64,000 bases of DNA from Pseudomonas sp. IPO3778 (GCF_013386825.1 NZ_JACARC010000017.1:62001-126000); one strand, 5' to 3'; positions 8,905 through 18,570 are shown, counted from the first letter of the stretch. Made by a program: numbers and translations. Notes: generated from the sequence alone by a model not told the origin.

Positions 8905-9923
8905 TACTTGACGCCCCGTGCTTGGACCAGCATGTCTGACAGCTGATGCACGGCCATGGCGTACATCACACTGCGGTTATAACGCGTGATTGCGTAGAAA
9001 TTCTTCAGGCCCATCCAGTATTCCGGGCCGTTCTCGCCTTCGAGGCGGAACGCCGTAACCGACATGTCATCGCGTGGCGCATTCTGACTCGACCAGCCCA
9101 GCGCCCGCAACTCCCCGACGGTCTTGACGGGCTCGATACCTTGGGTCAGGCCCTCGTCGGCACGGTCACCGGTCACCTCGGCGCGGATCACCACCGGCTC
9201 ACCGGCTACCCAGCCGTGACGCTTGAAGTAGCTGGCAACGCTGCCGATGGCATCGTCGGGGTTGCTCCAGATATTGATATGGCCGTCGCCGTCGAAATCC
9301 ACGGCATACGCGCGAAAGCTGCTGGGCATGAACTGTGGCAAACCCATGGCTCCGGCGTAGGAACCCTTGAGGGTCAGCGGGTCGACCTGCTCTTCACGGG
9401 CCAACAGCAGGAACTCGCGCAGTTCCTTGCGGAAGAATTCGGCGCGCGGCGGGTAATCGAAGCCCAGGGTCGACAGTGCGTCGATCACCCGGTAGCTGCC
9501 GGTGTTGCGGCCGTAGAAGGTTTCGATGCCGATAATTGCCACGATCACCTGGGCCGGAACCCCGTACTCCTGCTCGGCGCGGGCCAGCACGGCTTCGTGC
9601 TGGCGCCAGAAGTCCACGCCACGCGCCACGCGGGCGTCGGTCAGGAACATCGGGCGATATTCCTTCCACTGCTTCACGCGCTCGGCGGGCCGGGAGATGG
9701 CGTCAAGGATCGCTTGCTTGCGCTGGGCCTCGCGGAACACGCCCATCAGCTGTTCACCGGCGAAACCATAGTCGCGGGTCATCTCACCGACAAACTCGGC
9801 AACCTGGGGCGAACCGTCGTAGTCGCCGGCCTGCGCTTCCTGCACAGTGGCTCCCAACAGGCCCAACAGGCCCATCCAGGACACGTGCCGAGCCGCCCAG
9901 CCGCGCATTACTTGCATTGACAT
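8904..9923 (-). CDS. sltB1: Lytic murein transglycosylase MltB family (SltB1)
   Basis: This is a periplasmic lytic transglycosylase of the MltB superfamily. From the ATG at 9923 (preceded by AAGGTGAAG) it has 339 residues and a signal peptide ending AQA, without a lipobox, so it is probably soluble. The catalytic Glu is in IIGIETFYGRNTGSYRV. The region GSYAGAMGLPQFMPSSFRAYAVDF and the DFDGDGHINIWSNPDDA loop match the family. Unlike the gene at 1944 it lacks a peptidoglycan-binding domain. It lies 11 bases after rodA and overlaps rlpA, so it belongs to the elongation operon. Confidence 0.94.
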   Translation of the reverse strand: MSMQVMRGWAARHVSWMGLLGLLGATVQEAQAGDYDGSPQVAEFVGEMTRDYGFAGEQLMGVFREAQRKQAILDAISRPAERVKQWKEYRPMFLTDARVARGVDFWRQHEAVLARAEQEYGVPAQVIVAIIGIETFYGRNTGSYRVIDALSTLGFDYPPRAEFFRKELREFLLLAREEQVDPLTLKGSYAGAMGLPQFMPSSFRAYAVDFDGDGHINIWSNPDDAIGSVASYFKRHGWVAGEPVVIRAEVTGDRADEGLTQGIEPVKTVGELRALGWSSQNAPRDDMSVTAFRLEGENGPEYWMGLKNFYAITRYNRSVMYAMAVHQLSDMLVQARGVK

Positions 9924-9934
9924 CTTCACCTTAT

Positions 9935-11080
9935 TCAAACCTGTGCGATCCACTTACGATGGGTATGGATCGACATCAAAACCCCAAACGCTGACAGCAA
10001 TGTCACCAGCGAAGTTCCGCCGTAGCTAATGAACGGCAACGGCACCCCAACCACCGGCAACAGGCCACTGACCATACCGATGTTGACGAAAACGTAAACA
10101 AAAAACGTCATGGTGAGGCTGCCGGCGAGCAATTTGCCGAACAGCGTCTGCGCCTGGGCGGTAATCACCAGGCCACGACCGATCAGCAGCAAGTAGATCA
10201 GCAACAGCGCGCAAATGCCCACCAGGCCGAACTCCTCCCCCAGCACCGCGATGATAAAGTCGGTGTGGCTTTCCGGCAAAAAGTCCAGGTGCGACTGGGT
10301 GCCCAGCAGCCAGCCCTTGCCGAATACGCCGCCGGAACCGATGGCGGCCTTGGACTGGATGATGTTCCAGCCCGTGCCGAGCGGGTCGCTCTCCGGGTCG
10401 AGGAACGTCAGGATTCGCTGCTTCTGGTAGTCGTGCATGAAGAAGAACCACATCGCCACGGCCACCGGTACGGCAGCCGCCAGCACGCTGAGGATCCAGC
10501 GCCAGCGCAGGCCGCCCATGAACAGCACGAACGCACCGCCCGCGAGGATCAGCAGCGAGGTGCCCAGGTCGGGCTGGCGCACAATCAGGATAAACGGCAC
10601 GCCGATCAATATCAGGCTGATCCCCACGTGCTTGAGCTGGGGCGGCAGTGTGCGTTTTGACAGGTACCAGGCGATGGTCGCCGGCATCAGGATCTTCATG
10701 AATTCCGACGGCTGGAAGCGAATCACCCCCGGGATGTTGATCCAGCGGGTGGCGCCCATGGCGTTGTGCCCCATGACGTCCACCACCACCAGCAACAACA
10801 CGCCGGCGACATAACCCAGCGGCACCCAGCGCGCCATGAACCTCGGCTCCAACTGGGCGATCACCACCATCGACAACAGGCCCAGGCCAAACGAGGACGC
10901 CTGCTTGATCAGCAGGTCCCAGTTTTTGCCACTGGCCGAATACAGGACGAACAGGCTGCCGGCCGCCAGGGTCAGCAGCAGGATCAACAACGGGCCATCA
11001 ATGTGCATGCGCTGCAGCAGGGTGGCGCGACGGCGCATCACATCCTCGCTGGAGAGGATGCGATCAAAATTACTCTTCAC
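9935..11080 (-). CDS. rodA: Peptidoglycan glycosyltransferase RodA (SEDS family)
   Basis: RodA is the multi-pass SEDS glycosyltransferase that polymerises lipid II in the elongasome together with PBP2. I place the start at the GTG at 11080 (VKSNFDRILSSEDV), giving 381 residues that overlap the mrdA end by 11 bases. The frame extends upstream to 11116 without support. About ten membrane segments are visible, with the SEDS signatures NAMGATRWINIPGVIRFQPSEFMK (residues ~105-130), RQPDLGTS and the C-terminal PLPFISYGGTSLV. Confidence 0.97.
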   Translation of the reverse strand: MKSNFDRILSSEDVMRRRATLLQRMHIDGPLLILLLTLAAGSLFVLYSASGKNWDLLIKQASSFGLGLLSMVVIAQLEPRFMARWVPLGYVAGVLLLVVVDVMGHNAMGATRWINIPGVIRFQPSEFMKILMPATIAWYLSKRTLPPQLKHVGISLILIGVPFILIVRQPDLGTSLLILAGGAFVLFMGGLRWRWILSVLAAAVPVAVAMWFFFMHDYQKQRILTFLDPESDPLGTGWNIIQSKAAIGSGGVFGKGWLLGTQSHLDFLPESHTDFIIAVLGEEFGLVGICALLLIYLLLIGRGLVITAQAQTLFGKLLAGSLTMTFFVYVFVNIGMVSGLLPVVGVPLPFISYGGTSLVTLLSAFGVLMSIHTHRKWIAQV

Positions 11081-12968
11081 TGGCCGTAGCCTCCACGCTG
11101 GATGGGGTGCCGCCATACTCGGGTTTGAGCCGGCCGTCTTCGGCCAGCAACCAGGCGTCCATCACCTGGCGTACCACGGGCGCAGCCACGCCGGAGCCGG
11201 ACTCGCCGTTCTCGACCATCACCGCCACGGTGATTTTCGGGTTGTCGGCCGGGGCAAAGCCGACGAACAAGGCGTGGTCGCGGTGACGCTCCTGAACTTT
11301 GGATCGGTCGTATTTTTCGCCCTGCTTGATCGCGACCACCTGGGCGGTACCGCTCTTGCCGGCAATCCGGTACTGCGCGCCCACTGCGGCTTTGCGCGCA
11401 GTGCCCCGGGCACCGTGCATCACTTGCTGCATGCCATGGTTGACCTTGGTCCAGTCGGACGGGTCGCGCAGGACAATGTCCGGGATCGGGTTTTCATCCA
11501 GCGGGCGCTCGCCCTCGATGGTCTTGGCCAGGTGCGGGCGGTTCCATACACCCTTGTTGGCCACCAGCGCCGTGGCCTGGGCCAACTGCAGCGGCGTGGC
11601 CTGCATATAGCCCTGGCCGATCCCCAGGATCAGGGTTTCGCCCGGGAACCACGCCTGCCGGCGCGTCGCGCGCTTCCACTCGCGGGACGGCATCAGGCCC
11701 GGGGACTCCTCGAACATGTCCAGGGAGACTTTCTGACCGAGGCCGAACTTGCCCATGTAGGCCGACAGCCGATCAATCCCCAGCTTGTGGGCTAGGTCAT
11801 AAAAGTAGGTGTCGTTGGAACGCATGATCGCCGTGTCCAAATCCACATAGCCGTCGCCGGTGCGGTTCCAGTTACGGTATTTGTGATCGTAGTTGGGCAG
11901 CATGTAGTAGCCGGGGTCGAACACGCGGCTCGACGCCGTGATCACACCCGAGTCCAGGCCGGCGATCGCCACCGCCGGCTTGATGGTCGAGCCGGGTGGA
12001 TACAGGCCGCGCAGAACACGGTTGAACAACGGCCGGTCAATCGAATCGCGCAACTCGGCGTAGGCCTTGAAGCTGATCCCGGTGACAAACAGGTTCGGAT
12101 CGAAACTCGGCTGGCTGACCATTGCCAGCACTTCGCCGTTATTCGGGTCCAGCGCCACCACCGCACCACGGCGACCGCCCAGGGCCATCTCTGCCGCTTC
12201 CTGCAACTTGATGTCCAGGCTCAGCACGATGTCCTTGCCGGGAACCGGGTCGGTGCGCTTGAGCACCCGCAACACGCGACCACGGGCGTTGGTCTCGACT
12301 TCCTCGTAACCCACCTGCCCGTGCAGTTCCGCCTCGTAGAAACGCTCGATGCCGGTCTTGCCGATATGGTGGGTGCCGCTGTAGTTGACCGGGTCGAGGG
12401 TCTTGAGCTCTTTCTCGTTGATCCGCCCCATGTAGCCAACCGAATGCGCGAAGTGCGCCCCTTGCGGGTAATGGCGCACCAACTGCGCCACCACTTCCAC
12501 ACCCGGCAGCCGGAACTGGTTCACCGCGATGCGGGCGATCTGCTCTTCGCTCAGCTCGAACAGGATCGGCACCGGCTCAAATGGCCGGCGCCCCTGCTTC
12601 ATGCGTTTTTCGAAGATCACCCGGTCTTCCGGCGTCAGTTGCAGCACGTCAACGATCACATCGAGGATTTGCTGCCAGTCGCCGGAGCGCTCACGGGTCA
12701 TGCTCAGGCTGAAGCTGGGCCGGTTATCCGCTACCACCACGCCATTGCGGTCGAAAATCAGCCCACGGGTCGGAGGAATCGGCTGCACGTGCACCCGGTT
12801 GTTTTCCGACAACGTGGAGTGATAGTCGTACTGGATCACCTGCAGGAAATACAGGCGGGCAATCAGCACCGCAAACAGCACCGACACCATGATCGCGCCA
12901 AATACCACTCGAGCGCGTACCAGACGTGCGTCTTTCTCGTGGTCCTTGATGCGGATCGGCTGGGTCAT
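11070..12968 (-). CDS. mrdA: Peptidoglycan transpeptidase PBP2
   Basis: PBP2 is the monofunctional class B penicillin-binding protein of the rod system and cross-links the strands that RodA makes. The 632-residue protein has one N-terminal membrane anchor (VVFGAIMVSVLFAVLIARLYF), a dimerisation/pedestal domain (NNRVHVQPIPPTRGLIFDRNG) and a transpeptidase domain. The latter has motifs STIK (in YPPGSTIKPA), SND and KSGTAQ. It overlaps rodA at its 3' end and lies 15 bases after rlmH, so the genes are translationally linked. In Pseudomonas the gene is also called pbpA. Confidence 0.97.
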   Translation of the reverse strand: MTQPIRIKDHEKDARLVRARVVFGAIMVSVLFAVLIARLYFLQVIQYDYHSTLSENNRVHVQPIPPTRGLIFDRNGVVVADNRPSFSLSMTRERSGDWQQILDVIVDVLQLTPEDRVIFEKRMKQGRRPFEPVPILFELSEEQIARIAVNQFRLPGVEVVAQLVRHYPQGAHFAHSVGYMGRINEKELKTLDPVNYSGTHHIGKTGIERFYEAELHGQVGYEEVETNARGRVLRVLKRTDPVPGKDIVLSLDIKLQEAAEMALGGRRGAVVALDPNNGEVLAMVSQPSFDPNLFVTGISFKAYAELRDSIDRPLFNRVLRGLYPPGSTIKPAVAIAGLDSGVITASSRVFDPGYYMLPNYDHKYRNWNRTGDGYVDLDTAIMRSNDTYFYDLAHKLGIDRLSAYMGKFGLGQKVSLDMFEESPGLMPSREWKRATRRQAWFPGETLILGIGQGYMQATPLQLAQATALVANKGVWNRPHLAKTIEGERPLDENPIPDIVLRDPSDWTKVNHGMQQVMHGARGTARKAAVGAQYRIAGKSGTAQVVAIKQGEKYDRSKVQERHRDHALFVGFAPADNPKITVAVMVENGESGSGVAAPVVRQVMDAWLLAEDGRLKPEYGGTPSSVEATASEE

Positions 12969-12983
12969 CGGGAAAGGCGCAGA

Positions 12984-13451
12984 TTATTTGTGGTAAGGGT
13001 GCCCGGACAGAACTGTCCAGGCGCGATACAGCTGTTCACCGATCAGGATTCTTACCAGCGGGTGCGGCAGTGTCAGGGGCGACAGCGACCAGCGCTGGTC
13101 CGCCCGTGCGCACACTTCCGGCGCCAGCCCTTCGGGGCCGCCCACCATGAAGTTCACCGTGCGCGAATCCAGGCGCCAGCGGTCCAGTTCCACCGCCAAC
13201 TGCTCGGTGCTCCAGGGCTTGCCGTGCACTTCGAGGGTCACGATCCGCTCATTGGGGCCAACCTTGGCCAACATGGCTTCGCCTTCCTGACGGATAAAGC
13301 GGGCCACATCGGCATTCTTGCCCCGGGTATTGAGCGGTATTTCCACCAGTTCCAGCGCCAATTCGGATGGCAGGCGCTTGGCATATTCATGCCAGCCTTC
13401 TTCCACCCACTTGGGCATGCGTGAACCGACAGCGATCAGACGCAGGCGCAC
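12984..13451 (-). CDS. rlmH: 23S rRNA (pseudouridine1915-N3)-methyltransferase RlmH
   Basis: RlmH is a SPOUT-class methyltransferase that modifies pseudouridine 1915 in helix 69 of 23S rRNA on assembled 70S ribosomes. The 155-residue protein has the expected start ([19 protein letters not shown]), the SAM-knot motif [13 protein letters not shown] and the C-terminal [18 protein letters not shown] ... GHPYHK. It sits 9 bases after rsfS and just before mrdA, the conserved order. Confidence 0.97.
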   Translation of the reverse strand: MRLRLIAVGSRMPKWVEEGWHEYAKRLPSELALELVEIPLNTRGKNADVARFIRQEGEAMLAKVGPNERIVTLEVHGKPWSTEQLAVELDRWRLDSRTVNFMVGGPEGLAPEVCARADQRWSLSPLTLPHPLVRILIGEQLYRAWTVLSGHPYHK

Positions 13452-13460
13452 AGCCGTTCC

Positions 13461-13955
13461 TTATTCCTGGTCTTTGTTGAGCTTGTCGAAGTGCGCGTGG
13501 CCGACTTCAGGGCTGTGGTGCTTGCCATCAGCGGCACGGCTCTGCTCGGCGCCTTTCCACAGACGCTCCAGGTCGTAGAACTGGCGGGCGTTGCTGGTCA
13601 TCATGTGAACGATCACGTCATCCATGTCCAGCAGCACCCAGTCGCTGTCGCCCTTGCCTTCTTCACCCAATGGCTTGACGCCCTGGGCTTTGACCGCTTC
13701 GCGAACCTTGTCCAGCATCGCGCCGATCTGGCGGTTGGAGGTACCGGTGGCGATGATCATGAAGTCGGTGATGCTCTGCTTGTCGCGCACGTCCAGGACT
13801 TGAATGTCCTGGGCCTTCACGTCTTCCAGGGCAGCCACGGCAACCTTGACCAGCTCTTCGCCGGCCAGCTCAGGGCCGGTGTGGGCTTCTACTGGCAGAG
13901 GAGCGCTCTTGAACGTGCCTTTGCGCTTAACTTTGCTTACGTCTTTGTTCGTCAT
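13461..13955 (-). CDS. rsfS: Ribosomal silencing factor RsfS
   Basis: RsfS binds protein uL14 on the 50S subunit and blocks joining to the 30S subunit in starved cells. The conserved core runs from LVKVAVAALEDVKAQDIQVLDV through TDFMIIATGTSNRQ to DWVLLDMDDVIVHMM and YDLERLW. At 164 residues it is longer than most relatives (105-120 aa). It has an additional Lys-rich N-terminal segment of about 30 residues and a C-terminal tail. The ATG at 13955 is the best upstream start, but initiation nearer the core cannot be excluded. Confidence 0.93.
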   Translation of the reverse strand: MTNKDVSKVKRKGTFKSAPLPVEAHTGPELAGEELVKVAVAALEDVKAQDIQVLDVRDKQSITDFMIIATGTSNRQIGAMLDKVREAVKAQGVKPLGEEGKGDSDWVLLDMDDVIVHMMTSNARQFYDLERLWKGAEQSRAADGKHHSPEVGHAHFDKLNKDQE

Positions 13956-14024
13956 ATAAAACTCGTTTTGCTCGTATGTTCGGGCGCTCGCTGCACGAAT
14001 GTTCGTGCGTTCAAGCGCGCCTTT

Positions 14025-14669
14025 TCAGTTCGACGCACGGTAAAGTCCGTGCGCATCGATGTAGGCCAGGACCGCGTCAGGCACCAGGAAACGTACCGAC
14101 TTCCCGCTGGCCAGCAGTTGACGGATCTGGGTGGCAGACACCGCAAGCGGGGTTTGCCAGACGAATGCAATATTCCCGCTCGGCCCGGTCAGGGCCAATG
14201 GGTCACTTACCGACCGCGCTGCCAGCAGGTTGCGCAAGGCATCCGGCGATTCTGCGTCGGCATCCGGGCGTTGCAGCACCAGGATGTGGCAATGCTGGAG
14301 CAACTCTTCCCAGCGGTGCCAAGTGGGCAGGCCGCAAAATGCGTCCCAGCCCAAAAGTAGAAATAACTGGTCGTCTGCGGCCAGCTCGGCCCGCATCAGT
14401 TCCAGGGTGTCGACAGTGTAGGACGGTTTGTCGCGCTTGAGTTCGCGGTCGTCCACCACCAGCGGTGCAATGCCGGCCACCGCGAGGCGGACCATCTCCA
14501 GGCGCTGCTGCGCAGACACCTGCGGCGTGTCGCGATGAGGCGGCCGGGCATTCGGTGCCAGGCGCAGTTCATCCAGCCCGAGGGCGTCCGCGACTTCCAG
14601 TGCACTGCGCAAATGGCCGATGTGCACGGGGTCGAAGGTGCCGCCGAGCAGCCCGATGCGTTTACCCAT
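14025..14669 (-). CDS. nadD: Nicotinate-nucleotide adenylyltransferase
   Basis: NadD converts nicotinate mononucleotide and ATP to deamido-NAD in NAD synthesis. The 214-residue protein has the nucleotidyltransferase signature [12 protein letters not shown] near the N terminus and the C-terminal [21 protein letters not shown] motif. The ATG at 14669 overlaps the proA stop (TGATG). A TTG one codon upstream is less likely. It is followed 70 bases later by rsfS, the conserved pair. Confidence 0.97.
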   Translation of the reverse strand: MGKRIGLLGGTFDPVHIGHLRSALEVADALGLDELRLAPNARPPHRDTPQVSAQQRLEMVRLAVAGIAPLVVDDRELKRDKPSYTVDTLELMRAELAADDQLFLLLGWDAFCGLPTWHRWEELLQHCHILVLQRPDADAESPDALRNLLAARSVSDPLALTGPSGNIAFVWQTPLAVSATQIRQLLASGKSVRFLVPDAVLAYIDAHGLYRASN

Positions 14670-15934
14670 CAAGTGCGCACATGACCGTCACCGAACACCA
14701 CGTACTTCTCGCTGGTCAGCCCTTCCAGGCCAACCGGGCCGCGTGCGTGGAGCTTGTCGGTGGAGATACCGATCTCCGCCCCCAGGCCGTACTCGAAGCC
14801 GTCGGCAAAACGCGTCGAGGCGTTGACCATCACCGAAGCGGAATCCACTTCGTTGAGGAAACGCCGGGCATCGCTGAAATGCTCGGTGACAATGGCGTCG
14901 GTGTGCTTGGAGCCGTATTTATTGATGTGCTCGATGGCCTGGTCCAGGTCGTCGACAATGCGGATCGACAGGATCGGCGCCGTGTACTCGGTGTACCAGT
15001 CCTGCTCGGTGGCTTCGATCACGTCGCTGCCGAGGATCGCCCGGGTACGCTCGCAACCACGCAGCTCAACGCCCTTGTCGCGGTAGATGGCGGCCAGCGG
15101 CGGCAGCACGCGCTCGGCAATGCCGGCGTGCACCAGCAGGGTTTCCATGGTGTTGCACGGGGCGTAGCGGTGGGTCTTGGCGTTGTCGGCGATGCGGATC
15201 GCCTTGTCGAGGTCGGCGGCGACGTCGATGAACACGTGGCAGACGCCGTCCAGGTGCTTGATAACCGGCACCTTGGCATCACGGCTCACGCGCTCGATCA
15301 GGCTCTTGCCGCCGCGCGGTACGATCACATCGACGAACTCAGGCATGGTGATCAGTGCGCCGACGGCGGCGCGGTCGGTGGTTTCCACCACTTGCACCAC
15401 TTCGGCCGGCAGCTCGGCCACGGCCAGGCCCTGCTGAATGCACGCGGCGATGGCACGGTTGGAATTGATGGCCTCGGAGCCGCCCCGCAGGATGGTGGCG
15501 TTGCCGGACTTGAGGCACAGGCTCGCGGCGTCGATGGTCACGTTCGGGCGCGACTCATAAATGATGCCGATCACGCCCAGGGGCACACGCATCTTGCCGA
15601 CCTGAATGCCGGACGGCAGGTAGCGCATGTCGCGGATTTCACCGATGGGGTCAGGCAGCTTGGCCACCTGACGCAAGCCTTCGATCATGTCGTCGATGCG
15701 TGCCGGCGTCAGCGCCAGGCGATCGAGCAGTGCAGGCTCCAGACCATTAGCCCGGCCGTTGGCCAGATCTTGCTCGTTGGCGGCGGTCAACTCGGAGCGC
15801 GAGGCATCCAGAGCATCCGCGGCGGCCAGCAACGCACGGTTCTTCTGCGCGGTGCTCGCACGGGCGATCAACCGCGAAGCCTGACGGGCAGCGCGACCCA
15901 GGCGGGTCATGTAGTCAAGAACGGACTCAGTCAT
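14669..15934 (-). CDS. proA: Gamma-glutamyl phosphate reductase
   Basis: ProA reduces gamma-glutamyl phosphate to glutamate semialdehyde with NADPH, the second step of proline synthesis. It is an aldehyde-dehydrogenase-fold enzyme. The catalytic Cys lies in [15 protein letters not shown], and the C terminus [19 protein letters not shown] is typical. The ATG at 15934 gives 421 residues, normal for the family; a TTG seven codons upstream is unlikely. It is the first gene of the minus-strand block and is divergent from the glycosylase gene. Confidence 0.97.
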   Translation of the reverse strand: MTESVLDYMTRLGRAARQASRLIARASTAQKNRALLAAADALDASRSELTAANEQDLANGRANGLEPALLDRLALTPARIDDMIEGLRQVAKLPDPIGEIRDMRYLPSGIQVGKMRVPLGVIGIIYESRPNVTIDAASLCLKSGNATILRGGSEAINSNRAIAACIQQGLAVAELPAEVVQVVETTDRAAVGALITMPEFVDVIVPRGGKSLIERVSRDAKVPVIKHLDGVCHVFIDVAADLDKAIRIADNAKTHRYAPCNTMETLLVHAGIAERVLPPLAAIYRDKGVELRGCERTRAILGSDVIEATEQDWYTEYTAPILSIRIVDDLDQAIEHINKYGSKHTDAIVTEHFSDARRFLNEVDSASVMVNASTRFADGFEYGLGAEIGISTDKLHARGPVGLEGLTSEKYVVFGDGHVRT

Positions 15935-16110
15935 GGTCGGGTGGGGTCTTGGCAAAGAGGAAAGCGGCAGATTATAGCTGTGACGCCGTCCTACGGACAG
16001 CGGTGAGGGGCGGATGGTCGAAATGAACTGTAAAAACCCGACGTTCAGCGGGAATTAAGGCTGGAGTTGTTATCATCCTGTCACATTTAGCCGTATTACC
16101 TTCGATCGCC

Positions 16111-16794
16111 ATGTCCAGTTTTGCGCCCTTGATCCCTGCCAACGCCCTGCCCGACGGCTTTTTCGACCGCGACGCGCAACTGCTCGCGCGGGATTTGTTG
16201 GGAAAAGTCATCCGTCATCGCGTGGGCGATTTGTGGCTGTCGGCGCGAATTATCGAAACCGAAGCCTATTACCTGGCGGAAAAAGGCAGCCACGCGTCCC
16301 TGGGCTACACAGAAAAGCGCAAGGCTTTGTTTCTGGATGGCGGCCACATCTATATGTACTACGCCCGCGGCGGCGATTCGCTGAACTTCAGCGCCCAGGG
16401 TCCAGGCAATGCGGTGCTGATCAAATCGGCCTATCCCTGGGTCGATGATGTATCCGGCCCGGCCAGCCTGGCGCAGATGCTGTTGAATAACCCGGACGCC
16501 AGCGGCCGGCCGCGCGCCTCGCAAAAGCTGTGTGCCGGCCAGACGCTACTGTGCAAGGCCTTGGGGCTGAAGGTGCCGATGTGGGATGCCAAACGCTTTG
16601 ACCAGGAACTGCTCTATGTCGAAGACGTGGGCCTGGCGCCGACGCAGATCATCCAGACCACCCGCCTGGGCATCCCCGGCGGACGCGATGAACACCTGAT
16701 GTACCGTTTCGTCGATGCCGGTTACGCGCCGTATTGCACGCGGAACCCGCTGCGCCGGGGCCAGGTCGAAGGCCGCGACTATTTTTTGATTTGA
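16111..16794 (+). CDS. mpg: DNA-3-methyladenine glycosylase (AAG/MPG family)
   Basis: This base-excision repair enzyme removes alkylated purines such as 3-methyladenine and hypoxanthine. The 227-residue sequence shows the AAG fold. LLARDLLGKVIRHRVGD and the catalytic IIETEAYYLAEKGSHAS (with the general-base Glu) come first, then MYYARGGDSLNFSA and a C-terminal RNPLRRGQ. It is transcribed away from proA and ends just before a REP element. The protein is bacterial AAG in type, not AlkA. Confidence 0.92.
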   Translation: MSSFAPLIPANALPDGFFDRDAQLLARDLLGKVIRHRVGDLWLSARIIETEAYYLAEKGSHASLGYTEKRKALFLDGGHIYMYYARGGDSLNFSAQGPGNAVLIKSAYPWVDDVSGPASLAQMLLNNPDASGRPRASQKLCAGQTLLCKALGLKVPMWDAKRFDQELLYVEDVGLAPTQIIQTTRLGIPGGRDEHLMYRFVDAGYAPYCTRNPLRRGQVEGRDYFLI

Positions 16795-16811
16795 AACACA
16801 CTAGCCCTCTG

Positions 16812-16909
16812 CAGGAGCGAGCTTGCTCGTGAAAAACCTGAGAGCGCCGCGTTAAACCAGAAAGCCCGCGTTATCGTTAACGACCTTCGCGAGCAAGCTC
16901 GCTCCTACA
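16812..16909. repeat. REP/REPIN inverted repeat
   Basis: The left arm starts at 16812 (CAGGAGCGAGCTTGCTCG) and the right arm spans 16885-16909 (CTTCGCGAGCAAGCTCGCTC). The spacer beside the right arm matches, inverted and with one mismatch over 16 bases, the spacer of the element at 4421-4520. The two are therefore copies of the same longer REPIN unit. Confidence 0.8.
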
Positions 16910-16943
16910 GTGGGGGCAGCATTCACAAAGGGAGTTTGTTTTT

Positions 16944-18260
16944 ATGGGCCCATGGCTCGATGGCATTACCGGCTGGCTGACCCTGAACCCGCAATGGCTG
17001 GCCGTGGCGGTGTTTATCGTGGCGTGCGTGGAGTGCCTGGCGATTGCCGGGCTGATCGTACCGGGCACGGTGTTGCTGTTCGCCATCGCTGCGCTGGCGG
17101 GCAGCGGCGCATTATCCCTCGGGGAAACCCTGTTGCTGGGCTTCCTCGGCGGCGTGCTGGGCGATGTTGTTTCCTACTTCCTCGGCCGTCACTTCCACCA
17201 GAACATCCGGCGCCTTCCTGGCTTGCGGCATCACCCTGAATGGATGAGCGGCGCCGAGGCTTACTTCCAGAAGTACGGCATCGCCAGTTTGTTGGTGGGA
17301 CGCTTCATTGGCCCGTTGCGGCCGATGTTACCGATGGTCGCAGGCATGTGCGACATGCCCTTCCCGCGCTTTGCGGCCGTGAGCCTGCTGGCCGGCGCGG
17401 GCTGGTCGGTGGTGTATCTGCTGCCAGGCTGGGCCACCGGCGCCGCCTTCCGCCTGCCACTGCCCGAAGGGTTCTGGCCGGAGGCCGGGATTGTCGCCGC
17501 CTGCCTGGCGGTGCTGATCGGCGTGAGCCTGAATAGCAGCCTGCGCGGCCACCGGCGTGCCACGCTGTGGATTGGCTGCATGGGCGGCACGCTGCTGATC
17601 GCGCTGTTTATCGGCTACCGCTACCTCAACGACTTTGACCAAGGCCTGATGGCCCTGGTGCAGGAACACCGCGGCCCGGCGATCGACCGGGCGATGGTGA
17701 TGGTGACCCAGCTCGGTGAGTTCAAGAAAATGTTCGTCGCCAGCGCCGTGTTGACCGGCCTTTTGGTCGTGGCCAGGCAGTGGCGCCAGGCAATCTTTGT
17801 CGGCGCCACCCTGCTGGGCGCCGCGTTGATCAACACCGGCACCAAGTTGTTTTTTGCGCGGATGCGCCCGGAAGTGCTGACCGACCCGCTCACCAGCTTC
17901 AGCATGCCCAGCGGCCATGCGTCCGGCTCGTTTGCGTTCTTCCTGGCGCTGGCAGTGCTGGCCGGCCGTGGTCAACCGACCCGCCTGCGCTTGACGTGGC
18001 TGGTGCTGGGTTGCATCCCCGCCGCCACCATCGCCGTGTCCCGGGTGTACCTGGGCGCCCACTGGCCCACGGACATCCTGGCGGGCACCCTGCTGGCGAT
18101 GACGGTTTGCGCGTTCAGCCTGCACTTCAGCCAGCACCGCAGCCTGCTGCCGCCGATGCCGCCGAGAGTCTGGTGGCTGATCTTGCCGGTGTGTGGCGCC
18201 GTGCTCGGGGCCATAGCGTTTACCGGTACGTCCCACGCACTGCTCAGGTACGCCTACTGA
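16944..18260 (+). CDS. DedA-family / PAP2 phosphatase fusion membrane protein
   Basis: The 438-residue membrane protein joins two domains. Residues ~1-200 are a DedA (SNARE-associated/VTT) domain with CVECLAIAGLIVPGTVLLF and VGRFIGPLRPMLPMVAG, a family now linked to polyprenyl-phosphate and phospholipid translocation. Residues ~230-420 are a type 2 phosphatidic acid phosphatase with all three motifs: KLFFARMRP, PSGH and SRVYLGAHWPTD. A joint role in recycling undecaprenyl phosphate (dephosphorylation plus flipping) is plausible but inferred. It starts after a REP element and its end overlaps the small convergent gene by 7 bases. Confidence 0.9.
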   Translation: MGPWLDGITGWLTLNPQWLAVAVFIVACVECLAIAGLIVPGTVLLFAIAALAGSGALSLGETLLLGFLGGVLGDVVSYFLGRHFHQNIRRLPGLRHHPEWMSGAEAYFQKYGIASLLVGRFIGPLRPMLPMVAGMCDMPFPRFAAVSLLAGAGWSVVYLLPGWATGAAFRLPLPEGFWPEAGIVAACLAVLIGVSLNSSLRGHRRATLWIGCMGGTLLIALFIGYRYLNDFDQGLMALVQEHRGPAIDRAMVMVTQLGEFKKMFVASAVLTGLLVVARQWRQAIFVGATLLGAALINTGTKLFFARMRPEVLTDPLTSFSMPSGHASGSFAFFLALAVLAGRGQPTRLRLTWLVLGCIPAATIAVSRVYLGAHWPTDILAGTLLAMTVCAFSLHFSQHRSLLPPMPPRVWWLILPVCGAVLGAIAFTGTSHALLRYAY

Positions 18261-18463
18261 GCGGGCCCCAGCCAGTCGACCGGCGCGGCAACCCGCTCAA
18301 CGCTGCGCTCGCGCCGCTCCAAGAGCATCTCGTCAGCGATATCTGCGGCGCGTTCGGCGATGTACTCCGCGCCACGCCCGTCGTCCAAATGAAGTATCTG
18401 TGTGGTGATGGCGATAAAAAAACCATCCCACACCATCTGCTCCGATTGCGAAAGCCGAATCAT
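18254..18463 (-). CDS. Small hypothetical protein
   Basis: This 69-residue product (MIRLSQSEQMVWDGFFIAI...) is preceded by a good AGGGG Shine-Dalgarno and has an acidic, helix-rich composition with EYIAERAADIADEMLLERR in the middle. I do not recognise a domain. It looks like the small conserved hypothetical proteins seen in pseudomonads. It converges on and overlaps the end of the DedA-PAP2 gene. No function can be proposed. Confidence 0.65.
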   Translation of the reverse strand: MIRLSQSEQMVWDGFFIAITTQILHLDDGRGAEYIAERAADIADEMLLERRERSVERVAAPVDWLGPAQ

Positions 18464-18570
18464 CCGTTTCCCCTGATCCTCGTTACGTGATTGCCCACTA
18501 TTTCAGGCAACGGGATCAGGACAACGACGACAAATCCGAAGATCGTGAAGGTTAATTCCGGACAGCCGGA

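Noticed and set aside
11883..13424. Long plus-strand open frame opposite mrdA and rlmH
   Set aside because: It is the antisense of two clear genes in high-GC DNA, is His/Arg/Gln-rich, has no ribosome-binding site and matches no family.
14465..16006. Long plus-strand open frame opposite nadD and proA
   Set aside because: It is a shadow of the real minus-strand genes; composition is typical of antisense frames in GC-rich sequence.
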